Shown here: positions 51,904 through 63,269 of the stretch, piece after piece
How positions within the stretch are numbered: the stretch's first letter is position 1
How the letters are laid out: each line of letters opens with the position of its first letter
Assembly: GCA_002286855.1 (NCBI GenBank)
Contig: NRSV01000035.1
Coordinates: 1 to 64,000, forward strand
Length of the DNA: 64,000 nt
Direction: 5' to 3'
DNA from: Bipolaris cookei
Lineage: Eukaryota > Ascomycota > Dothideomycetes > Pleosporales > Pleosporaceae
Notes under the pieces: generated by a model
The model's database searches: none
Seen by the model: only the letters and a program-made list of their open reading frames with translations
What the model was told of the DNA's origin: nothing
Program-made: the position numbers and the translations under genes

Positions 51904-52272
51904 ATGCACTCAGGACAAGGGTCGCTCCTTAGAATCTGGCGCCCACGGTCGGAGCCAACCCTGACCGTGGGTAAACAGATGGGTCTCTTCCCTTGGGATG
52001 ACGAAGCCTCCAGCTGCAATGGCAGTCATCTTGTCCACAATATAGGCCTTAAATTGCCTTTACCCTATCTTCCAACATCCAGGGGGAAGCATACCGTACA
52101 GACGGGCATCCTTAACTCCAGTAACACCCCCATAGTCTTGTTATCTACACAGATTGTTATTGATTCTTGGAACTTTGTACACGACATATCAAGCCCGTTT
52201 TCTCTCCTTCTCATCTGCCGGCGTTACCTTAGCATAGACTTGGTCCGAGCCAGTCTCGTACAGTTGATATGA
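51904..52272 (+). other. 122-codon upstream ORF abutting the bZIP start codon
   Basis: The frame starts with ATG at 51904, and its TGA (52270-52272) overlaps the bZIP ATG (52269-52271) as ATGA. The encoded peptide has no recognised domain. It may be a chance frame in the 5' leader, or a regulatory uORF if the transcript starts upstream of 51904. Confidence 0.3.
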
Positions 52273-53135
52273 TGACTACTGTCATGTTTCCACACAGTAA
52301 TTCGTTCGGGGAGCCAGGTCCGTATGCTCGAATGTCGGGATTGCCGTCAGGTCACCGGAGCTTTTTTAGTACCTTCAACCCCACAGGAGCGACAGAACCG
52401 AGTAACTACGACATCCGCGCCTCGCAACATCAGAATCCTGGACAAGCACCTGTCCATGACTGGAGCTCGTCTCCTCTGCCGATAGTGCAGCCCCAGAGCA
52501 CACAACACACGTTGGTTTCACAAGCACACACCAACACAGACTCGACATCGACAGCAAGCATCAACCCAGTGGCTCTTTCGACCCCCACTTTTACGCCCGC
52601 CAACCGAACTACTGGGTACTATGACTGCGCATTGGCTATCTCTCCATTGCAGTCCCACTTTGATACCAGCAACTCGTCATCACCAGTCAGCCTCCCCGTA
52701 CGCCCTCGCCGGGACAGCCTGTACCCTAAGGAGGGTGGCAGTCTATACCCTCAAGATGACGAGACGCCCTCAAGGCGGCCCTCTACCACCACCGCCACCA
52801 CAGCAACGACGACGACGACCAGGCGAAGGCGTAACTCGGAGTACGTAGAACCAGGCTCAGCGCGAGCCATCTACCTCGAGAAGAACCGCCGGGCTGCAAG
52901 CAAGTGCCGGAGTAAACAAAAATACGAGCAAGAACAGCTTGTCGAAAGATCGAGGCAGTATGAGCGCAAGAACCGAATGCTAAAGGCAGAGGTAGACATG
53001 CTGCAGGCTGAGGTGCGGGCCCTCAAGGATTTGCTCGGCCAACATGCGCATTGCCCCGACCAAAGGATAGCACAGTACCTGCAGATGGAAGCAAGTCGGT
53101 TAGCTTCGTCACGAGACTACCGAGCGTCGTTTTGA
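52269..53135 (+). CDS. bZIP transcription factor (ATF/CREB-like)
   Basis: A single exon encodes 288 residues. The basic region ARAIYLEKNRRAASKCRSKQ (about residues 200-220) has the N-x7-R pattern NRRAASKCR. It is followed by a leucine zipper with heptads around RMLKAEVDMLQAEVRALKDL. The N-terminal 190 residues are Ser/Thr/Pro/Gln-rich and may be the activation region. A run of Thr/Ala precedes Arg-rich TTRRRRNSEY, a likely nuclear localisation signal. Fungal proteins of this type act in stress, sporulation or development. Two ATG codons stand in tandem at 52269 and 52272. Start choice has no effect on the domains. Confidence 0.88.
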   Translation: MMTTVMFPHSNSFGEPGPYARMSGLPSGHRSFFSTFNPTGATEPSNYDIRASQHQNPGQAPVHDWSSSPLPIVQPQSTQHTLVSQAHTNTDSTSTASINPVALSTPTFTPANRTTGYYDCALAISPLQSHFDTSNSSSPVSLPVRPRRDSLYPKEGGSLYPQDDETPSRRPSTTTATTATTTTTRRRRNSEYVEPGSARAIYLEKNRRAASKCRSKQKYEQEQLVERSRQYERKNRMLKAEVDMLQAEVRALKDLLGQHAHCPDQRIAQYLQMEASRLASSRDYRASF

Positions 53136-54209
53136 GCAGACAGCCTGTACGCTGGTTCTTGGATCACGATGCCATCTCTCTTCTTCTTCAATTCTTTTCC
53201 TTATTCTTTTTTTTGGTTTAGTCAAAACGCAATTATAGGGGGGTGGGATTACATGTCATGGTTTCGGTGGACTGGCGTTGGGATAACATGAGTGAAGCGA
53301 CATGATTTTGTACGAAGACAAGAAGACATGAATACTTGGGATGGGTATGAAGCGTTGATGCCGTTTGAGACGTTACTCGGTCCTTAGCAGACTCAGGGCC
53401 GACGATTGTCTGTACTATAGCTTGTCAAAACCACAAAATTTTGATCTGAACAAGAGTCTTTAGTGATTTTCTTTTCCTCCGTTCTTCGGTCAACGCCTTT
53501 GTATTGCACATCTATGTCGTTGGCAGAACTCTCCGGCTTCAAGTGGTTTTCCAAAGAAAGAGAACGGAGCTGCAAGGATATCTGTACAGAGCGGTTTGTC
53601 AAACGTCGACTACGCAGATGCTGTAACTAAGATGTGTCTTGATGAGATGAATTACTAGTGGTGAAAAGAAGCAAGGAAAAACAAGTCTTCCAAGTGCTTC
53701 TTCTAATGGCAAATCATGTCAAGTACCGAATACTCTCTTAGTCAAGTCATACATAACACTGCGAGACCCAATGCAGTTACAAAGGCCATTACATAGAGAA
53801 GTTATGAGGAGTCAATGATATGACCTTAGCCACTTCAAGCGGCGCCATAAAAAATCTGATTACCATTAATATCCGGACAATACTGAATATGCCATGGCTT
53901 CCGAACTAGAGTGGGCATGGAGTGTATAGGACGTTATTGCTTTGGCGAGGTAAATTTGGTGCTTAAGTCACATAAACCCACAAGTTGTGGTTCTGTAGTA
54001 TCTTGACAACCGATGGTTTTGCGATTTGTTTTGGTAATTTCCACCGTTCACCTGATAATGCGTGTATATATATACGCGCGATGATAGCCCTGAGGCCCTA
54101 GCGGGAAGCTGGGCGAAGGCAGTTACCGGGCAAAGCGAGGCGATACAGCGGCCAATCCACATGACGCTGCAATGGTCTTGGTGGTTGCGAATCAAGTACT
54201 TTGTCAAGC
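53136..54209. other. intergenic between convergent regulators
   Basis: 3' flanks of the bZIP and Zn2Cys6 genes. No gene is recognised. Confidence 0.4.
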
Positions 54210-55603
54210 TCATAATGTGGGGGTCATGCTCCAAACCTGTGGACGAATTGCTTTCTGGGGCCACTCTAACCACTTGAGGAGATCGGGAGTTGCTGCCAAC
54301 AACTGTTCTGAGGCTGTGAGTAACCACTGGGGCCATTTGCCAACCCACCACACTGGGCGACTTTGAGCCAGCATGGCGACGAAGTGGGTGGTGATGATGC
54401 ATGTCACAGGGTTATGGGCAGCGAGGAGTTCGAGGAATCGACTTTCCAACAGGGCAGGCCAGTAAAACAGCAGAGAGTACTCATCGCGGTCCGTAGGTAG
54501 ATGCCGGAAACGGAGCCATGTGGTGTGAAGCTCGTCAATGGCACCTGCACAAGCCTCCTTGTCTTGGCTATCTAGTAGCAATTCGGTAAGCTCCTTTAGA
54601 CGTATGATTTCCTGAGGGTTATCCTGCCTTGCCAGATTATCCAGACCCTTTAAGGTTTCATCAGAAGGCGTGTCAGTCATGTAGGCAACGAACGCGCTGT
54701 CTTTGATTCGGTCCCAATGGGGCATGACGACAACCTTGATGCCTTGCAGCAGCATGAAGCAGTGATGAAGTGCGCCAATAGGGTCTTCGGGCTGCTGAAG
54801 CTGTGCCGAGCCGAAGTTGTACGTGAAGAGTAGAGAAGACAACATGAACATGGGCAAAGCTAGCTTCACGTCTGGGTTTTCGAGATTTTTCCTATAGGTG
54901 TCCAATGCTCGGCTGATGTGGGAGTCTGCCTGGAGCAAAAGGGCCTGTCGATCGTTGGGTGCAAGCAGGAATGCTTGGTGGACTGCAGACAGGGCTAGGA
55001 AGCCACGCAGGAGGAAGGGAAATTCGAAGCCCAGTTCCACAAACTCAGTCTGCCAAGCGTTGCTCCGTAGGGTAGGGTTAGGATGCAGTGATTTGGCACA
55101 TGACTTGATCCAGTGGTGCAGTAATCGGAGGTCGGCAAGGGGCAGATCGGAACCGGTGTAGCTATGAGGTACATCAGGGCTCTCGGGAAGACCAGGATCC
55201 CCGTAGGATGAGCTGACGCCAGGACTGTGCTGGGGAGATGAGGTGTAGCTCTCTGGTATGGTTGGAAATGTACAGTGAATATCCAAGCGAACGCAGTTTG
55301 CGCAGCGTGGTCGCGCTTCGTTGCACTACAACAGAGGGTAAGCAAAAGGGAGTGAAACCAATGTGCGGTAGACAGTGTAATTTGGTCATGTCATGAGCAG
55401 ACTCAATGATTTGCGTCGGGGGCATCGTGTCTGGAGATTGGCAAAGTTTTGAGCAAGACACGCTGATTGGCCAGGCAGGACTGGGCAGGGCTGGGGCAGG
55501 TGTCGGGCTTCACACGTACTTTTGTGTGGCGTTGCTTGCACTGGAAGCATCCCTTTCGGGACTTTGTATGCGTCTTTCGCTTTACGACGCGTTTCTCTGT
55601 CAT
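54210..55603 (-). CDS. Zn(II)2Cys6 transcription factor, Upc2-like
   Basis: Exons 55603-55520 and 55325-54210 encode 399 residues. The 194-bp intron (GTACGT donor, TTGTAG acceptor) splits the zinc cluster between Lys28 and the third Cys. Spliced, it reads CFQCKQRHTK then CNEARPRCANCVRLDIHC, a perfect CX2CX6CX6CX2CX6C cluster at residues 19-46. A basic stretch precedes it. The remaining 350 residues form the helical fungal-specific regulatory region typical of Upc2/Ecm22-like proteins (FLLRGFLALSAVHQAF near residue 108). Targets cannot be read. The large intron is well supported because only this junction completes the cluster. Confidence 0.87.
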
Positions 55604-56486
55604 GGTTGCGGTGAGGGGAACGGGTGAGGGCAGTTGCTTCTTCGTAAAGGACCATGCTCGGAGGCCAGGCTGGAGGGAGGCGATTATGTAAGCCATCAGC
55701 CACGTGGTTGGATGGGAGAAGGTGCCTCTTGCTGCGCCACCGTACCCGGTACTCATCCCATCTTTGCTTTGCATTTCATCTTGTTCCACAAGATAACCAA
55801 ATATGGCCACTCGGAACTTGGCAGTCAGCAATATGCCCCAGAATACGTACTGCTTATAAGCCCGTAGCCACTTGATTCCGATTTGTCAAGTCAGCCGGTG
55901 TACCGGCGTGCCGATGTTGCTCCATCAAACGTTAGCTCTCTGCTTGCTCGCACAAATGCGCTCTGTGTTGGTCCGGCCGAGTTCCTTGTCGGCGACTTCT
56001 AGTGGTGGTTTTGACCGCAAAGCCAATCATTACCATGCGCTGTTTGGGGAAGACGTCTTCGTGAGGATGATATGGTGTTCGATGTTCATAGTAGCAATGT
56101 CAGCCTATACGACCGTGGCTTCGTCTGGGGAGGCATTGCGCCAATCGCATGGCCCAGGCACATGTCCATATGGCGGTTGCAGAGAGGGACTGGATGATGA
56201 TGATGTAGTACTAGTACATGTATGAATGCACAAGTATAATAGATGGGTTACGTGTTCTTACACGAATAGTAGCATGTATGTGTGTACTATGTATGAATAG
56301 CAGCAGGCAGGGTTCTGGGCAGGCACCACCCGCCTAGCGTGCCGGAGCAGTCCAGGGTGACGTACCACCTTGCCGTCGCGTGTGTGTGTGTGTGTGTGTG
56401 TGTGCCCGCTTGCATTCCACGGTTGCGAGTCTCGTCATGTGCCAAGCTGACTTTCTTTTCGCATCCACTCCTCTCTCGCCTTAGCT
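55604..56486. other. intergenic between divergent regulator and PTEN gene
   Basis: Shared upstream region of about 880 bp with a (GT)n microsatellite at about 56379-56404. No gene is seen. Confidence 0.4.
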
Positions 56487-58426
56487 ATGGTACGTCTGGC
56501 ATGCATGCAATCATGCACCCACTGTAACTGCTTACAACAACGACAACTAACTGTCCTGCCTAGGCGTCGCTCCTGCGACAGCTCGTCGCCGGCCCTCGCG
56601 CCAGGCATCCCGAGGCCGGCCTCGACCTGTGCTATGTAACCGACAACAGTACACTCGCCACAAGACCGCTACTCTCACTCTTCATGCGCTGACCTCTTCT
56701 TGCAGTCATCGCCACTTCGGGCCCCAGTGGCACATATCCCCAGCGCGCCTATCGCAACCCTCTCGACTCCCTCGTCAAGTTTCTCGACTCCAAGCATGGC
56801 GATGACTGGGCCATATGGGAGTTCCGCGCAGAAGGCACAGGTTACCCAGACTCAGAGGTATACAACCGCGTGTACCACTACCCCTTCCCGGACCACCACC
56901 CTCCGCCTTTCGCCCTCATACCCAACATCATGGCAAGCATGCGCAACTGGCTGCATGAGAAGAAAGGGCGTGTCGTTGTGGTCCACTGCAAAGCTGGCAA
57001 GGGGCGATCCGGCACAGCAAGTTGCAGTTATCTCATCAGTGAAGAAGACTGGCCAATGCAAAAGGCGCTCGACCGCTTCACTGAGAGGCGCATGCGCCCC
57101 AACATGGGCAAAGGTGTCAGCATACCCAGCCAACTGCGCTGGATAGGCTACGTCGACCGCTGGACCAAGCACGGCAAGATCTACGTCGAGCGTCAGGTTG
57201 AGGTTCTCGAAGTGCACTGCTGGGGACTCAGAGACGGAGTCAAGATCCAGATAGAGGGCTTTGTCGAGGACGGCAAACTCATCAAGAACTTTCACACCTT
57301 CACCCGAGATGAGCGCGAGATCGTGCGCGGCGAAGTCAAGACCACGGGCATGGCACAGGCCGTCCAAGAGGTCATGTACAAGAATGGCTTCGGCCCTTCA
57401 AAGACGACCGAAGGGTCCAAGAACAGCAGCACCTTGTCCTTAGAACAACAGAGCAACAATGATGGCACGGCCGCTGAGCGTAAGACCTCAAGCGAGAGTC
57501 TCCCTCTAGGCACAGGCGATGTTGTCTTTCGTCCTTCAAAACGCGTAGTCCTTCCCACCAACGACATCAACATCGATGTCGAGCGCCGCAACAAGGCCGC
57601 TTTTGATCTCACCATGGTCACGGCTGTCGCTCACGTTTGGTTCAACACGTACTTTGAGGGCAAGGGTCCGGAGCAGAGGGGTAACGCAGACGAATCTGGC
57701 ATGTTCGAGATTTCATGGGATGCTATGGATGGCATCAAAGGCTCGTCTCGGAAAGGTACCCAGGCTTTTGAACGGATAGCCGTGGTATGGCGTGCACTGT
57801 CCGCCGATGAAGGCCGACCTGGTGTATTGATCACAGAACCAAAAGAAGGCGAGCCTGTGCGACAGGCACAACCTGCGGATTGGAGAGGCACGCACGGTGT
57901 TGAGCCGTCCGAAGGCAAAGACCTAGGTGTCCGCAGAGCAAGTCCGACCAATACTCAATCCGACGTTAGCCGGGCAAACAGCGTCAGAAGCGAAAACAAG
58001 AAGAACGTGGCCATTGTCAGCGCTCCTGGTCGCAGAGATAGTGAAGACAGTGATACCAAGGATGTGCGCTCTCACGGTCCCAATGGCGAGGAAGTTCTGG
58101 CAGAGCCGAGCGACTCCACAGTATCCGCCAAAGCAGACGAGAGCGGGCCCGCGACAGCATCTACAGATGCCACACTACCGAGCCAGGTTCAAAGCAGCAG
58201 CAGCAGCAGCAACACCACAGCGAGCAAGCCGGAGCCTCTAGACCAAGGTAGTGGGTCGCATCACACAGGTGTTGTTAGTGAGGTGGCAAAGGATATCAAG
58301 TACCACATTTCTGGCGCAGTCTCGACTGGGGAGCTTCCCGACGGCAAGCCCGAGAGCGAGATGAAGGATGCGAAAGAGCACGGGTTGGGGCATTTGGGCT
58401 TTGGAAAGAAGACAACAAGTTCGTGA
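56487..58426 (+). CDS. PTEN-type phosphoinositide 3-phosphatase
   Basis: Exons 56487-56489 (the ATG alone), 56564-56648 and 56706-58426 encode 602 residues; introns are 74 and 57 bp. Spliced, the start reads ASLLRQLVAGPRARHPEAGL then YVTDNIIATSGPSGTYPQRA. The catalytic loop HCKAGKGRSGT has His123, Cys124 and Arg130 at the same numbers as human PTEN, which supports this exon model. It should dephosphorylate PI(3,4,5)P3. A C2-like region follows (VEVLEVHCWGLRDGVKIQIE). The C-terminal ~220 residues are Ser/Thr-rich and low complexity, longer than in the animal protein. The Thr after the loop Arg in human PTEN is Ser here, a conservative change. It probably acts at the plasma membrane and in development or nutrient signalling. 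Confidence 0.9.
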
Positions 58427-59644
58427 GTACCAGAACCCACTGCGCCAACGGTACTGAGGGAGTGCATGGTTCTGTAAAGGCCGTGTGCTCGGCTTGGGGC
58501 ATTGCGGGGCGTTAAGGGAGAGGGGGAGTCAACTTGCATGAGGGCTTTATTGGGGGGGATTTGTGTGATTGGCGTCTGGTCTAGGTATCACAGCCTTTGT
58601 TACAAAGCATGTCCTGTACACGTTACATGGGTGCTCTGGCATCCATGTGGCTTTGGGGGGCTATGCGCGTGTATTTACCGAAGCTTCACTATATCGCTGT
58701 TTGGTTTGTGGCGTGGACTCTATCCTCACCGTTTTAAATACATCAAACTGCTTTTATATTGTTAATCTGTGTGGCTCCTACTTTGTTGGCCCCCTGAGCA
58801 CCTGTTGTGATCTAGCTTCATTTCCTTGTTCAAGCACTGGAAGTTGGTAGAGTAGAGAATATGCATGCTTGGTGACGAGTTGTTGGAGTGAGGCGAATGT
58901 TGCACGCTCATTGCTAAAGCATCTCGATATGTCGATTGTTGCAGCTAGCACACTAAATCTGGATTTTTTTCCCTAGTATAATACGTAACAGAGGGCCGTC
59001 TGGCCACTGACGGCAGTACATGATGATGAAGCAGTGCACCGCAGCCGCATGCATGGAAACGGCTACATGAAACTTAAATGTGGAATGTTGCCACGGCAAG
59101 ACGTGTGTATGCGGACAAAACATGGCGCCTCTTCTGGACAAGAATCACAACAGGATATTAAGACGGCTATTCTGTCAGTTTCGTGGCGAGGGGAATGGGT
59201 TGGGTCCGGTGAAGCAAAGGAAGGCTGTGAGACAGGGCAGCCAACACGCCGCAGAAACGTTTACTTGCGTTTCATAAAACCTCAGTAAAGGATTGAGGTC
59301 AGGGTTAGTGGTTGCCCCAGCATGTTCAGCCATTGTTACTGTAAGCTGTAGAGCAAAGAGTATTCGCTGGAATGGGTGTACAAGGAATGCAGCGAAATAC
59401 TTAGTTTTGCCTAAATGAGGATTGGGCGCTGTATAGTTGCAGGAGTGTAAAGAGTCTGACCAAGCAGTACTTGCGGCTCTGTGTGGAGATAAAAAGGTAG
59501 TTGGGATAGATAATGCTGTTCCATTGTCTTTGGTAGGAGTGTCTCAGCCCAGAGACCTTTTTTTGTCCTAGTTTTCTCTGAAAGTTTGATGAGTCGTTGA
59601 GAAAGCGTGCATTGGATCAGCCCCTCAGTCAGTGTTTGCAACTC
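58427..59644. other. intergenic before the AAA ATPase
   Basis: 1.2 kb with no recognised gene or repeat. Confidence 0.4.
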
Positions 59645-62600
59645 ATGAACAGTCTAGATAGTTCTGGCACGTTGGCGGCTGACTGTACCTTGGCTTGTCG
59701 ATCAAACAACGAATTATCAGATACATCTTCATCACTTCTACTCGTTGTTTCTACTCCATCCATGGTCTCTGAACCCGAAGTCATGGCACTACGCGAGGAA
59801 CAGATTGAGGCTTTGCAGGAGAGCGTGGCGACTCAGACGTGCGACACACCACAGCAAGATGATGAAAAGCCTAGGTTGGGTGTTGGAACAACGACAGAAA
59901 ACGCAAAGGCGGAACGCGGAGTTGGAAAGAAGACACCTCGTAAGGGCAGGCCGTTGCACAAGTCTAAACGTCAAGTGGACGACAATTCCGCATCCGAGAC
60001 TAGCGACAACGGAAGTTCAAGCGATTCCGATCAAAGTAGCGGGAACGAGAAACTCAAGGAGAAAAAGAGACTAAGGAAGATTAGAGTGGCTATTGCACAA
60101 GCAGAATCCAGGAAGAGGAAGAAGCAGAAGCAAAAGGAGAAACTGAAGGAGAGAATGAGGAGCAAGAAGCACAAGAGCAAGAGGCACGAGTCAACCGATG
60201 AAGACAAGAGCTCGGCCGGCTCTTCTGAATCCGAATCCGATTTTGATTCAGAAGACGCAGTGGCAGCCACCAAAAGCCGATGCAGAGCCCAACGAACCAA
60301 GTTCGAGCGTAAGAAGAGCAGGCGTGTGCAAGGATCGAGTGACGACGACGATTCCTCAGAAGCTCTATCAGCAGAGTCCAGCAGTGACTTGGGCACCGAG
60401 GACCAAAGTGCCAAACGGAAAAAGGCAAGGACAAAGTCAAAGCGGAGCAGTAGGAAGATGAAGAAGCTTAACAAATATTCGTCGTCTTCGGAATCACTCT
60501 CTAGCGACGACGAGGTCAAGGCATTACTCACTTCCCCGCCAGACGTCTATGTGGCAGACGATGATCTCGAGACACAAGTGGCGAGGGTCAGTGGCCTTTT
60601 GCAGCGCCTCAAGGCCAAGCAGGCCTGTGCAGACGCAGCGGCTGTGTCGATTTCCAAAGTGGGGAAAGCAGTGGGCCAAAAGGGGCTAGAGTTCAAGCGG
60701 GTAGACCAGTTATTTGACATGCAGATCCACGACTGGAAGCTTGTCGAAAGCAGCAGTGATCAGAAGGATGGGTTTGACTGCATATTCACGGTGCGGCGGC
60801 GTCTCGACTGGCAAGGTAAGTATATCGAAACTCGGGTGGACATCAAATCGAAGCCTCTGCGGAACGCGCTCCAAGACGTGTTGAAAGACTACAAAAGTGT
60901 TAGTCTTGCTGAGGATACGCCCCAGCTGGATCCCCGCACACTGTTCCACTATTACGACGAGTTGAAGACGCATGTCAAGAAGACGCTGAAGAAGCAGCTT
61001 GGAAGAGCCAAGAGGCCGAAGGAGCGGAAGCGACTCAAGCAGCAGGTTGCGCAGTGCAAGCTGCTGCTCAGCTATGTGGACGAGGACTTTGGCGCTACTC
61101 GTAAAGCTCTGGAGCCTATGGTCAAAGCAGGCACTATTACGTACGACCTGGTGTGGGCGCTCTTCAAGCCCAACACCATTGCCTTTATGCCTACGTACAA
61201 CAACAAGGACGACGCGCGGTGTTTCAGGGTGGGGACAGCGTATGAGACGGAAAACTAGATAACAGATATCAAGTTTTGGCGTGTTGATGGCAAGTACCTC
61301 GAGTATGACGGCAAATCGTTTGGTCTTGGGGAACACGAGGTATCGATCCCGACGTTCAAGGGGCATAAGAAGATTACCAGTCTTGTCGCATATCCGCTCA
61401 AATATCACTAGGATGCCAAGGTATGTTCGATCGTCAGTTTGGGGCTGGAATGAATGAGTGCTGACAGAGGCGCGCAGGGGATCAAGAAGCAGCTGATCGA
61501 GCGAGGCAAGAAATTTGTCGCGCTCCAGGGTATGAACTACCGGGTCCAAAAGGGGATTGCGTATATGAAGCACAAGAACAGCATCGTGCGCTTTATTGTT
61601 AATGGCAGGGTCATGATTGATCCTGCCATGTTCCGCCACATGAACCCAAACTACCCGCTCTCATATATCCGGCCAGATGAACTAGCTGACAATGAGGATG
61701 AGGATGAGGATGATGAGGATGATGAAGAGTGCTGCTGCGACTCCAGTGAAAACGAAGAGGAAGAAAAGAAAAAGATGCGCATCGTCATGTGGAAGGACAA
61801 GAGGGGCAGAAAACACCCTATCCGAGTGCCACAGAGTGTCGTGGACAAGGAATTGGGCACCGGTGCTGAACAGCCGCTCGACATAAATGATGACACAACG
61901 GAGGAGCAACTTCAAGTCCTGACTGAAGAGGAGCTCATCATCGCATCACCGGTTGTGCTGGGTTTTGCCTTTTCCGAGAAGCTTTGGCCCAAATTTTCTC
62001 TATCTGGGATTGAGGAGATCAAGTGGAACGAGGAAGCATTTTCCAGTCTGGTGCTACCGAGCCAGATCAAGCAGAATCTCAAGGGTCTGGTGTCTTCGCA
62101 TCGGTTCCACGCGGCCAAGACAATTGATGATATGATCCAGGGCAAGGGCAAGGGCCTCAATGTGGTGCTGCATGGCCCGCCCGGGGTGGGTAAGACACTG
62201 ACTGGGGAATCGATTGCCGAGTATCTGCAGTGTCCGTTGTACGCAGTGTCTGCAGGGGAGCTGGGGACTAGCAGCTGGGCGTTGGAGGCGGACCTGAACC
62301 GCATCATGGAGATTACGCATTCATGGGGCGCCATCCTGCTGCTGGACGAGGCGGACGTGTTTCTCGAGGCGCGGCAGCCAAATGACCTGCATCGCAACTC
62401 GCTGGTTTTGGTGTTCCTGCGGCTGACCGAGTACTATCAGGGCATTCTGTTCCTGACGACGAACCGGGTCGAGACTTTTGACGAGGCGTTCCAGTCGAGG
62501 ATTCACATGGGGATTCGGTATGAAGAGCTGTCTGCACGGGCCAGGAGGGAGATTTGGCAGCAGCATGTGGGCAGGGTGGAGAGGATGAAGGGAAGCCAGG

Positions 62601-62886
62601 GAATGAAGGCGTTCACCGAGGCCGACTTTGATGAGCTGAGCCAGAGGATGCTGAATGGGCGACAGGTACGTGGAGTGATGGGCGAGCTGGTGAAGGGTGT
62701 ATTCAAGTGTTAATTGTTTTTGTGCAGATCAAGAACACGGTCAAGACATCGCAGGCGATTGCGGTGGCGGAGCAGAGTGCGTTTAGCATGGAGCACGTCA
62801 AGCGGGTGTTGGAGGCTGGTGAAGCATTTGACGATGATATGCGAGGGGGGAAGGGGTATCGGGATGCGATGCGGCAGTACACGTGA
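59645..62886 (+). pseudogene. AAA ATPase with two in-frame TAG codons
   Basis: The frame from ATG 59645 (or 59762) runs 592 codons to 61420, then through two introns (61421-61477 and 62666-62727) to TGA at 62886. TAG codons at 61256 and about 61409 lie inside sequence that otherwise aligns with the family (ITDIKFWRVDGKYLEYDGKS between them). The first 300 residues are charged, Ser/Lys/Glu-rich. A DUF7025-like region precedes the AAA module, which has Walker A HGPPGVGKTLTGES, Walker B ILLLDEADVFLE and the sensor region FLTTNRVETFDEAFQSRIHM. The family is widespread in filamentous fungi and its role is unclear. It is either a young pseudogene, a read-through gene or a sequencing error. Confidence 0.7.
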
Positions 62887-62890
62887 AACG

Positions 62891-62962
62891 ATGATGATGG
62901 TAGTGGTGGTGGTGGTGGTGGTGGCGGTGATGATGATGATGATGATGACGACGATGTTGTAT
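62891..62962 (+). repeat. (GAT)n/(GGT)n microsatellite
   Basis: Imperfect GAT, GGT and GAT triplet runs just after the AAA stop codon, in its 3' flank. Confidence 0.85.
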
Positions 62963-63269
62963 GTATGTAGTATGTAGCCGTAGTGAGTAGTAGCAATAGT
63001 GTGTATGTAGGAGGATGCATGTTCAGGCCTGCCAAGCGAGTGGCTGGCCCCGAGTCTCCACCACGGGGCGTGCCAGCCGTTGTCTCGTGGCCGCTGGCAT
63101 CTGGGGGGGCGAAGGGCGAAAACACACTCGTGGGAACAACAACACCCGCCAGCCCTATCTTATTCCCGTGCGCCTTGTCGCCCACTCAGATACGACTCCG
63201 ACATCCACACCCGCGTCACTCTGCCAGCTGCTGGAGCCCGCTCTCGGGCCACGCTGCCCGTGCCGCACA

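Noticed and set aside
60031..60531. minus-strand frame of Ser/Leu-rich composition opposite the AAA gene
   Set aside because: It is the antisense of the Lys/Glu/Ser-rich N-terminal region, so composition alone explains the open frame.
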